Assembly (NCBI RefSeq): GCF_016859285.1
Contig: NC_053417.1
Span: forward strand, 20,215,206-20,279,205
DNA length: 64,000 nt
Reading direction: 5' to 3'
Origin: Xiphias gladius
Taxonomy: Eukaryota > Chordata > Actinopteri > Istiophoriformes > Xiphiidae
The translations under genes were made by a program, and so were the position numbers. Positions 44,981-54,992 of the stretch are shown piece after piece. The notes below the pieces were generated by a model that saw only the letters and a list, made by a program, of their open reading frames with translations, searched no databases and was not told the origin of the DNA. Positions within the stretch are counted from its first letter, which is position 1. Every line of letters starts with the position of its first letter.

Positions 44981-45481
44981 TTAAAGGATTGATTCAACTA
45001 AGTTACAAAGACTAATTTTTTCACTTAACTCTAGTGGGTTTTAATTGTTTTACTTGCCTCGGTTTAGAGACAGCTGTCTCTGAGGTTCCTACCTTCACAC
45101 CAATTATGACGGAGGTAAAAGGAATTTTGTTTCTCGTACTCACATCACTGAATATTTTAGATTTATAAAATTCAACGTCAACATCTTTTTTCCGGAGACA
45201 CTGTTGTCAGTGCTCATTACTCACCAGGACATTTTCCTCAATAGAAATTAGTTCCAGTGGAAAATGTTTTTAGCGATTTCTGTGGATCATCCGGGGAGAT
45301 GTCAGATGTTTCTAATGAATTTTTTAGAATTTCATATTCAGTGCTATACGAACAAAACAAGGAAACAAAATCCCATTCACTTCCATTTTATTAGAGTAGA
45401 GGCAGAAACCTCAAAACCTTTGGAAGTAAGTAAGAGAATATAATTTTTTTTTTTGTTAATGTGGGTGAATGGATCCTTCAA
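44981..45481. mobile_element. TTAA-flanked MITE of about 490 bp
   Basis: The left end reads TTAA/AGGATTGATTCAACTAAG (44981 onward). The right end, read from the other strand, is TTGA/AGGATCCATTCACCCACA (to 45481). The termini match over roughly 16 of 22 positions, giving imperfect terminal inverted repeats. The flanking tetranucleotides TTAA and TCAA suggest a piggyBac-type TTAA target duplication with one mutation. The interior has no transposase frame. Family name not assigned. Confidence 0.6.
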
Positions 45482-46281
45482 TTTCGCTTCTTTTTCATCT
45501 CCTTCTCTACAGATGAAAACGCCTCTGGTTGTCAGCTGCAGAAAAAGTGATTTGCCTTACCTAATAGTCCATTTTCACAGCAGGCATCTAGACACGTTTT
45601 AGCAGTAAAGCAGAGGTGGAACTAATAACATTAAGATTGGCTACATTCCAGTTAGGTGTTCTAGGCCCAGGGCCCTGGTGTTTTGCACTGGCATGGCTTA
45701 CTAGAAGCTTTAAATGGAAAGCGGCATCAATCAATGTTATTGCTTACACCTGTGCTTTTCCTACTATGATAAATCAAAACGTCTGCCATGAAAAGTTTAT
45801 ATTGCACAATCGGTACATCCATGCAGATATCTGTCCATGTAATCAGGTCTTTGACTTCCTGAACATTCCTCACACCTTCTCTCTTTCTCTCCTCCCCTCA
45901 GGGTCTGCTGGGTGCAGTCTGCGTCTCTCACATCTTGGCCTCCACCCTGTTACCTCCTCTACCACCCCTGCCCTACAGACACACACTCACACGCACAACC
46001 TCCCGAGCCCTCTGCGTCTCTGGACCAGGTCTAGAGGAATGTTGAGTGTCCCTACAGCCCCCTCCCTGGAGATTAGGCTTCACCATCCATGCCCCCCCTC
46101 ACTTCATTCCAGTCCGAAAGTATGCCCCCTAAGAGCTGCTGCATTTTTATCTGAGCCCGGTGATTGTGACAGATTGGCCAAATGACACACATACAAAGAC
46201 ACACATTCGTGGACACACGTTGGGGCACAAACAGAGGGGAAGCTGGTCCCAGGGAGGGGCCAGACAGCACCAGGCTCTGGC
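45482..46281. other. tnnc1 upstream region
   Basis: Non-coding. A pyrimidine-rich run at 45876-45960 and a 189-codon open frame without any motif (45616-46185) occur here. GGGAGGGGCC at about 46252-46261 is a possible Sp1-type site close to the TATA box. Confidence 0.4.
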
Positions 46282-46288
46282 TATAAAA
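46282..46288 (+). promoter_or_regulatory. tnnc1: tnnc1 TATA box
   Basis: TATAAAA lies 100 bp before the tnnc1 ATG, so transcription should begin near 46310 with a 5'UTR of about 75 nt. No splice site intervenes between it and the ATG. Confidence 0.75.
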
Positions 46289-46387
46289 CCCTCCCAGGTT
46301 GAGGCCAGTGTCCTGCCTTGATCTGGACAGTACCTCCTTCCTCTGTGCCAGGACGCCATCAGGACAGGCAGCAGACGAGCCTCCAAC

Positions 46388-49300
46388 ATGAACGACATCT
46401 ACAAGGCAGCGGTATGTCCTCTCAGAACTCATAAAATTGAAAGTGCGCATATGTTCACCGAAAATCTGTGTGTGAACTAAATCTGGTATGAGAGTGATAT
46501 TTTGGATCAAAAACCATAATCTCTAACATTTATTATTAGTGACATATAATTAGCGATTTACAATGCAAGACTATATTTGTATTCCGTCCTATTCAAGTGG
46601 TTGTTATATGGAATATTCTGGCACCTGTGTATTTATTTATTGTATAAAAAAGTCCCCCATTAGCTGGTTCATCTGACATCTGACATTACTTGAATGGTTG
46701 ACAAATCCCTGTTGATGCGACTTGCACAACACATCGCCTCTAGCACCAGCTGAAGATAAAAAAGCCTTGACACCATATTTGTCTCTAGATTTTCTCCTAC
46801 TTCAGCCCTATCGGAGCTGATAGGAGCCACTCATGAGGTCACTGACAGGACAGATCCCTGATCCGCACTCTGCTGCTTCATTCATGTCTTCAAATGGAAC
46901 AGTCCCACTTCTCATGGCTAATTTTGGCCAGTTGCTGAGACGGTTATGCGTCCGTGGTTCTTTGGTGCCAGAGAAGGGCTTCAGGTTTAGATCAACCCCC
47001 TACGGCTGAATTCCAGCATTATCTATGAGCCAGGGAGCTGTGTGGCTGTCTGTCCACCTCCGCCCGGATGGTCAGCTGGCTGTTCTGTCCGCTCATATCC
47101 CAAGTGAGCAGTGCAGCTGAGACAGTAAAAACCCACAGGAATGCACATTACATGTGTTTGCTAAGAGAGATTTTTTCATATATCATCACCAGAGGAGTAT
47201 GTGTGTATGAGTGTGTCTGCATGTGTGTGTGTTTAATTTATAGTAAATGACAGACAATAACTCTTACATAAGCACCTGTCTCCCTCTCTCATTCGTGGTA
47301 GCTTTTCCAGGATTACTGTTCCATTGTTGGGCCAGATCCACAGCTATGCTAATTTAAAGTGATGTGTATTGTGTCCTTTATCTGTGGTTCCTGATCCTCC
47401 TGTCTGTTTATTTTTAACCCCCCACCCCCCTTACAGGCTCTCACATGTGATGTATAGGTTCTGTGTTTTGTCAGGGATGGCCCAGTCTGTGGGACCAAAA
47501 ATGTTCCCTTTGTTGACTGAAAAGTTATCAAAACAGATAAGAGATAATCTAGTCCAGAGGCTGGTTTCACACTTTATAATCTGGGATATCTTAACCCAAT
47601 TCCAAAACAACAACACTAATTCAGTAGATACTTTGTACATTGACTTTTTGGGCTTCAGTAAATGTAACTTAATCCATAGTGTCTCAGATGAAAATAAACA
47701 AATGTGACCAGACATTTATTCAGAATGTACAGAAAATGCACATTTCCTACTGATGTAATGCATGCAACAGTGTTAACTCTGTAAACTTTTTGTCTTTTAC
47801 AGGTTGAGCAGCTGACAGATGAACAGAAAAATGGTGCGCACATTGTTCAGTTCATATCAACCATCTCTTAGCGTGCACGCATGTGACTCTTTACTTTAAG
47901 TATGCCTTTAAGACAGGCCATCAACTTAGAAAATATGCTTTGTTTAAATGTCAATTAATTATATTCGACTGTACATCATGCATGATGTTGCGAGGAAAAG
48001 TGAGGGTCAACCCCTGCGCAGGTCCATACCATGTGCTGTAATACAGGATTGTTTTCCGGTCTGCTGCTATGGTGTTGCAGAGTTCAAGGCCGCCTTTGAC
48101 ATCTTCGTACAAGATGCAGAGGATGGCTGCATCAGCACCAAGGAGCTAGGAAAGGTGATGAGGATGCTGGGCCAGAACCCCACACCAGAGGAGCTGCAGG
48201 AGATGATTGACGAGGTGGATGAAGATGGTAAATCAAAACAATACTGCGCTACAGTACAAGAAATGAAATGATTGGTTGATTGTTGTCGACCTCTTCGTCC
48301 CCACAGGCCAGCTTTCAGGTCCATCATTGCACAATCATCCTGTGTAGACAAGTGTAGTTCAAACCCTCTGAACTTAATGTCAAATGATAGTTAAGTTTCG
48401 TAGATATAACATGATGTGTCAAACTGAATTAAAGGGAAATGCATATCTGATGATGCACAAGTCACCTTGAATTTTCCATGTGATGTAATGATGAAACATG
48501 ATAATGATGAAAAAACACGATGATGAAGAAACTAGCATCTTGGATTTGTTTGATAACGCTTCAGTATATATGTCATGTCATTAAATAATGGGGATTTTTT
48601 TCCGACCAACTAAATTAAGCCATATAAGGAGACATTTAAAGGCTCAGTCTGTATTTTTTGGACATATAAATTACAGGTATATTTGTTATTAAAATAATGA
48701 TCAGAGATGATTTAGATTTAGGTGCTGCCTTGTGGCTTTGTATTAAAAGACTTTTCCAGTCATTGCAGTCTCCAGTACTGTGCCTAGAATTCAGTTCATA
48801 TTGATACATTATGGTGACAGATTGGGCCTTTAGGGAGAGCGGTGGGGTTCTGGGGGTTAAATAATTTAAAATCCTTTCCAGTGTTGAGTGAAGAGATGTA
48901 AAGAAGTACCTTGTATGTTTGCAGGGAGTGGCACGGTGGACTTTGACGAGTTCCTGGTCATGATGGTGAGGTGCATGAAGGACGACAGCAAAGGGAAATC
49001 AGAGGAAGAACTGGCAGAGCTTTTCCGCATGTTCGACAAGTGAGTTTCATGTTTAAACGCTGTTCCTGGTTTTTCCCATTGAATAATAAGAATGAATGCC
49101 CTGAAAGCAGTTCACTGACACAATCTTATATCAAAAAAGAAACTGTAAACTCAATGACGGTCTGACAAAATATCTACAACAGGAGAATGCTAGTATCTGA
49201 AAATCCCCACAGTCAAATTGCTCCTCATAGAGTCGTTCTAGCAAAGTATGTTCCCCACGTGCAATTATGTGCACTGACAAAATGCCAAGCAGCTCTGCAG

Positions 49301-49952
49301 AGTACTGCATGTAGTTTGCTCCATAATCCTTTCTGACAGCACAAAATATTTCAAACACCCACTCCATGTAAGCCAGACACCTCATCTGAGCATCAAAGAA
49401 TAAACTTGCCATACTTTTTTTTTCTCACACTGATGGTTCCCAAACACTTAAATTCAGGATATGATCAGTCACTTTTCACACACAAACACACAACCTCCCC
49501 CACTGCCATCCGTGAAGCTTAATTCAGGTCTGGTATGTGCAAATAGTATATTTTACTCCTTTGATTGTGCAGGAACGCAGATGGTTACATTGACCTGGAG
49601 GAGCTGAAAATGATGCTGGAATCTACAGGAGAGGCAATTACTGAGGATGACATCGAGGAGCTGATGAAAGACGGGGACAAGAATAATGATGGCAAAATTG
49701 ACTATGATGGTGAGTTTCAACTGATAAAAGAGACATGTTGAAATGGTTGTGTACAGCAAATACTCTAACACTCCTTTTCTGTAATCTATCATTCATCGTT
49801 CACTCCTCAAAAATGCACACCAAATGTGACCTTTGCTTGATAAAGGCATCTTGCAGTTTCATCGCAGATTGTTTTGGGCTCAGCCGCTATTTGCTAACCG
49901 TGTCTTCCTTAATTTTACAGAGTTCTTGGAGTTCATGAAAGGAGTGGAGTAA
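46388..49952 (+). CDS. tnnc1: Troponin C, slow skeletal and cardiac type, complete
   Basis: Calcium-sensing subunit of troponin on the thin filament; Ca2+ binding to its N-lobe recruits the troponin I switch peptide and releases actin-myosin inhibition. Six coding exons with GT-AG borders: 46388-46411, 47803-47833, 48081-48227, 48925-49039, 49573-49709, 49921-49952; 486 nt, 161 residues, exactly the mammalian length. It begins MNDIYKAA and ends [11 protein letters not shown]-hand I ([13 protein letters not shown], from residue 28) lacks the first acidic ligand and is inactive, the feature that separates cardiac/slow from fast TnC. EF II ([12 protein letters not shown]), III ([12 protein letters not shown]) and IV ([12 protein letters not shown]) keep their ligands. 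Cys35 and Cys84 are present. Substitutions relative to mammals include N2, Q29 and D30. Teleosts carry more than one tnnc1 copy and I cannot say which this is. Confidence 0.97.
48636..48833. mobile_element. TTAA-type MITE of 190 bp in tnnc1 intron 3
   Basis: Left end TTAA/AGGCTCAGTCTG (48636 onward), right end CAGATTGGGCCT/TTAG (to 48833). The 12-bp termini are inverted repeats with two mismatches, flanked by TTAA and TTAG. It has no coding capacity and lies between tnnc1 exons 3 and 4. Its AGG terminus and target preference resemble the 44981-45481 element. Confidence 0.55.
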
Positions 49953-50640
49953 TCCTGAACAAGAGAAGATCCAGAGTGTTATTTTTTGCATTTCTCTGTG
50001 ACTCTATGGTCGTCTGTGGAAAACTGGAAGCTGCCTTTGGATGCTATTGAGAGCTCCTTAGAACGACTTTGCAAGATTTAGTCAAATACTGTATCTGAGT
50101 TTCTGTATTTTTCTACAGATTTTTCTTGCATTGTTGTAAATACAGATTTGAACCACTTTCGGTGCCCATGTAAACTGAATTTGTGTAAATGTATCTAAAT
50201 TACTTATATTTTCTAGGGAGGAAACACAGTATACCAGTTTGGCCGCTTGAAATATCAACTTTGTGTTTGCTTCCGGCTAAATCTTATCTCTGAAGTGCCA
50301 CAGCCAGTTTACGAATCTTCTAACTGATAGGGTTATATTGTTTAGCTGTGCAGAAAATGTATTTGTGCACAAAGCAGAACATATCCATGAGTCAACATTG
50401 TTTTACACCAGGCTCTGGTAGACTAATCCTACTTTTTGAACAATGTACTGGATCCAGTTTGTATACTGTACATTTTATGATGTGCACATTGTATACAATT
50501 CTGTATGTTTAAGATGCCCTCAGGACTTATTATTCCCCCCTCATGTCCCTGAAATGTCTACAGTGTCTGCATATTTCTACGTGAAAAGTCTGCTTGCAAT
50601 GTGCGCTCATGTAATAAACAAGATGCATTTGTCAAAGCAA
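49953..50640 (+). other. tnnc1: tnnc1 3' untranslated region
   Basis: Continuous with the stop TAA at 49950-49952. AATAAA at 50613-50618 is followed by a TGTTTGTCAG-type downstream element, so cleavage is expected near 50635-50640. Confidence 0.75.
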
Positions 50641-52919
50641 TCATGTTTGTCAGTTTTTCATTTTGATGGAATATTGTAATTTCAATGTTCTCATATTCAC
50701 TTCAAGAAAAGAGTTGCCTGATGTATCCTGCTGACATGTTATTCTGTCCTTGGGTCAGCGCATATGTTTTTTTTTTACTAGGTTTTCTATCATTATTTTT
50801 GGAAACACTGCGCAAAACAGAGTCACACCAGTGTATCGGAAAGTTTCGTGCTTCATAACTGTGAGATTAAATCAGCATCTGTTACTGAGAAGCAAACACT
50901 TATTTTACTATCTCATTCCAGGTTTGCCTTGCTGGTCTCCAAAATGTTTACAGGCTGATCACATGCTTGCCTCTCTGCCCGGCCTGGCTGTTCACACAAC
51001 AAATAAACAAGCAAAGGAGGCCTGGAATATTACTGTTGTTATATATAAAAGCAGTAATACATTTGTGTTAAACTGAGCCGGCAAACCTAAATTTTGATTT
51101 TTCTGTGTGATTTGTTTTCTATGGTGGTTCTTGTCTGCGGCATGTAAACTATTCACATAGTTGCCATATAAGTATCTAGTTACAAAGTCTATTGGGACAG
51201 GAGCTATTTATGTCTAATCGTGTTAGTGCCCATGTTAGGGGATCTGGATTGACCGACACCAGTTGACAATCAGATGCCTTTGACCATATAAAGAATGCAG
51301 TTCAACTACAAGGGAAAAAACAGTTCTATTGTTAATACAGGTTTAATTGTGACATACACGTTAGTACAATGACATTTTTGGATGATGAGAGTGGAAATAT
51401 TTATTTCTTCTTAATTTAATTTTAGAATAAACACATGCTTTTTTTTTCTTCTGTTAGTGATTTTAGATTCTAGTGACACATTCAGAGGAATTCCTTAGCA
51501 AAACAGTACAAAAACATATCCATAACACCCCAATTTTTTCAGTTAGTTGTGTAAAATATCATTCCTGGCTGAACAGGCTGCAGTTTTAGTAGCAGAGGAG
51601 TTATGCAATTTAGCACTGTCGCCACTTGATGTCAGTAGGAAAACACAATCTTATCTTTCTGTTTTGGTCAGTTACAGGAACCAGAGGATGAGGAGATTTC
51701 ATGGCACAGCTACACTCTCTCCAAAGACGGATGACACCTGACTTGCCAGTCTATTAAAACACATAGATCCAATCAGGATGTAAAGGGGTTGATGATTTAC
51801 AGTATGTTTATGTTCCAAGTGGTTAAATCATTGTTTGACAATGACCATAGAAAAAAAATCAAATCCCATTCTGATTTACAGACTAGATGATGGGATGAGA
51901 GTTAATTTACATCTGCTTCTAAAATGAATATATAACATTTTTCAGAAATCACCCATCATTTTTAAATCATGAAACTGATCTTTCCTATAGTTTCCTTATG
52001 GGAAATGGGATTGACTGTATTTTATTTGAGCAGGTGACGTCAGTGGCCTGACTGATGACAACGTCCAAAGGCCTCCCCACCTCCCTCCGTCTCTCCCCAT
52101 TTCCCCGAGGGTCCTGTTAGCTCCATTCAGCCTCCATGGTCTGTGTTACTTATGGGATTTTAAACCCCAATCAGCAGTGAAGCACAGCTGCTCTGCCAGA
52201 CCAATCTCAACTGTCCAACATATATATCACTCTACATCAGCTGCACTATCTACAGCTATCTCCAGTCCAGCTGTACTGACCAAAAATACTGCATCAAGAC
52301 CGAGTGATAATCTGAAATGAAAAGATGTCACGTTAAAATATGATGTGTGGGTTTTTTTATCGAACAGATTAGACAAATTCTTCATACACTCTGAACTACC
52401 ATGTGCGGCGTGGAACAGGAGGAGTAGTGCTCTCCCTGCCATCAATGGGAGGCTGGGCAGCAGCAGAGCAGTGTGTGAATGAATCTGGGGTGTGGCATAC
52501 TAGCAGCACGTTGGGTGGAGAAGTGACGCAGTTACGTAACATAGGCCTGATGACTCATGCCTGCTGTTATTAACACACATTGCGGTTATGAACCACCTTT
52601 GGTGATGTGGAGTTCACGTACAACATAAGCCAACATAAGAAGAAGTCGTGCGGAACAGTCATATCCCTGTAACACTGACCTTTGAAAGTGATTGAGATAG
52701 TTGGGATTTGCATAGGTAATAGTAAGCCATCAGTATTATGTAACTGACTTCATTCAGTTTTATTCTACCAGTGTCTGTGCGTTCATGTGCATGAGTGTGT
52801 GTATGTGTGTGAATGTATCTGTGTGTGTTTATGTGTGTGTGTGTGTGGGTGTTTGCAGGGTAAAACGGGGTATTTCATTGGCTATAAGTGAATCAGGCGG
52901 AAATAGTGCTGTATATAGT

Positions 52920-52953
<34 letters not shown>

Positions 52954-53589
52954 ACAATACATTCCTACCTTACCACCAGTGTACTGTCGGACTTCAACGA
53001 CCAAATGTGGACAACTATTTTTAGTCATATTGATAAAATGAATAAAATATATCATTTTTTAATTTAATGCCTTATTTCATAATATGAATGCAAAACTGCT
53101 TTTGTAATTTCATTTTATAAATTGTCGAGAGGGTACTTGCAGCCCTGGCTGATGTCTAACTATAAGTGAGGGGATGTCCACAGCCTGCAGTGGAAATGTC
53201 TGTGGTGAACACAGACTGGGACATCAATACATACAAAGACTTTCCTACTGTCTTTCAAAAATGGATCATTTAACTATGTTGTTTTTGACATTTAAACATC
53301 TTGCTTTGACAAATGTTGTAGGTATTAATGTAGTAGGCTACTATAGTAGTGACGGTAGTAGTACTAGTATTTTATTATAGTTGCGAAAATCTACAAACAT
53401 TTTTAAAATCTTTGTCGTAAATTCACGTTTCACCTCAGCTGCTTGTGGTTTTTCCATCCCATAACCCACTGCTCATCCAGGTACTGCAAACAGGCAGGAT
53501 TTGAAGCAGACGCCGCACCAGTGGTGCCTTACAGCCTCAAACAAACATACCATGCTATTTGCACTGGGAGCCTCCTTCTGAACGCTTTT
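50641..53589. other. Gene-free interval between tnnc1 and dusp7, part 1
   Basis: No exon recognised. Holds a palindromic CRE (TGACGTCA, 52035-52042), the bZIP motif cluster at 52524-52557, and (CA)n at 52922-52950 preceded by degenerate TG at 52794-52850. Confidence 0.45.
52524..52557. promoter_or_regulatory. Clustered bZIP motifs: half-CRE, D-box, AP-1
   Basis: Within 34 bp: TGACGCA (52524-52530), GTTACGTAAC (52531-52540, perfect palindromic PAR-bZIP D-box) and TGACTCA (52551-52557). CACGTT at 52508-52513 is an E-box-like neighbour. Sequence match only. Confidence 0.4.
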
Positions 53590-54545
53590 CAGTTTTTACT
53601 TTTGGGTGTTTGACTTCAAAATTCACTGAGCTTCATAAGGATCAAACCCCCATCCTCAGGTCTTCTAAGCAGTCCTCTAACACCCTGAATTATTTTATCA
53701 GAGAGACTTGAGCTCCAGTTCTTAGAGTCCTTAAGTCTTTCATATGGGTGTCGAACTTCAAAATTCACCAAGGATTGAATCTACAACCTAAAAACTTTAG
53801 AACAATGTTATAGCACCCTGAGCCATTTGGTCAGACACATCTGAGATGTATTTCTTAAAGTTTTTGAGTCTTTGAGTGTTGGACTTCAAAATTGAGCGTA
53901 AGAAGGATCGAACCCACAACCTCAAAACTTCCAAGCACTTCTCTAACACCGTGAGCTAGTTGTAAAAAGATACTGGACAAATATTTTTTGGAGCCATTGA
54001 GTGTTTACTTTAGGCGTTGGGCTTCAAAATTAAAAAAAAAAAAAGTTGGTGGTCCTCTAATACTCTTGAGTTATTTAACCAGACACACTTTTCCTTCATT
54101 TCTTGGAGCATTTGACTCTTTACATTGGACACTGGACTTCAAAATTTAGTGAGCATCACAATGATTGAGCCCTTGACCTCAAAACATCTCAATAGACCTT
54201 TGACTCCTTGAGCCGGTTGGTCAGGACCATTTGAGCAGTGTTTGTTAGACCTTTTGTGTCCATCTTTTGGAAGTTGGACATCAAAATTAAGGAAAATACA
54301 TGGATCCACAACCTCAAAATTTCAAAACAGTCCTCAAACACCCTGAGTCATTTGGTCAGACTCATATGAGCTGTGTTGCTCAGAGCTTTTGAGTCTTCAT
54401 TTTGGGCGCTGGACCTCAAAATTTACTGAGTCTCTTCAAAACTGAACCTCAGAACTTCCAAGCAGTCCTCTAACGAGCTGAGCTATTTAGTTATGGGCTG
54501 TTTCACTCTTTTCTTACAGCCTTGACTCTTTCCTTTGAGTGCTGT
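53590..54545 (-). repeat. Degenerate tandem array, about 140-bp period, with tRNA-like units on the minus strand
   Basis: Seven diverged units, anchored by the word CTTCAAAATT or variants at about 53613, 53755, 53883, 54022, 54135, 54278 and 54412. Most units carry on the plus strand AGGATCGAACC-like, then AACCTCAAAACTT, then CTCTAACACC-TGAGCTA words. On the minus strand the best unit reads box A-like TAGCTCACGGTG (53947-53958), GTTAGAG, and 30-odd bases later box B-like GGTTCGATCC (53905-53914). That is the layout of a tRNA body or tRNA-derived SINE head. Other units keep TGGCTCAGGGTG. Units lack a clear acceptor stem, so none is called a tRNA gene. Confidence 0.7.
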
Positions 54546-54921
54546 CCAAAGGAAAAGTTCGGACCACCTTTGGCAGGTCATTGTGGCCAAGTGGAAAGGC
54601 ACTGGAATAACAATAGTAGAATTAGGGGTTATGTGATGGCAAATCATGTGATGGAAAACCAGGAGAGGCTAACATTTTGCTGGAACATGGAGGAAAAGTG
54701 TGTGTATTAACAGGTATATTTTGTATATATACACAAAGAATAATTTTACTATGACTGTGCCTGCATTGGCCCTGTGCTGTTTGTCTGAAATTCCACTGCT
54801 AATAAATAGAGTTTAAGACAGAATTATTGCATGATAACGTCCCCTGTTGGCTCACCAGTCCACTGTTGGTGAGTGTGTAACGACTGGGAGGTCCACTGTT
54901 GAATAGGTATGCAAGTACACA

Positions 54922-54937
54922 AACACACGCACGCACG

Positions 54938-54990
<53 letters not shown>
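54922..54990. repeat. (CACG)n-(CA)n compound microsatellite
   Basis: Five or so CACG/GCAC units at 54922-54942 followed by uninterrupted CA to 54990. Confidence 0.95.

Positions 54991-54992
<2 letters not shown>

Noticed and set aside
45616..46185. 189-codon plus-strand frame just upstream of tnnc1
   Set aside because: Pro/Ser/Thr-rich product of a CT-rich stretch, no motif, and it overlaps the tnnc1 proximal promoter region.
46388..49952. Assignment as fast skeletal troponin C (tnnc2)
   Set aside because: EF-hand I is inactive with the VQDAEDGC loop, Cys35 is present, and the length of 161 and the N-terminus are cardiac/slow type.
53905..53958. Functional tRNA gene on the minus strand
   Set aside because: Box A/B-like words are present, but there is no convincing acceptor stem or anticodon arm, and units are heavily diverged from one another.
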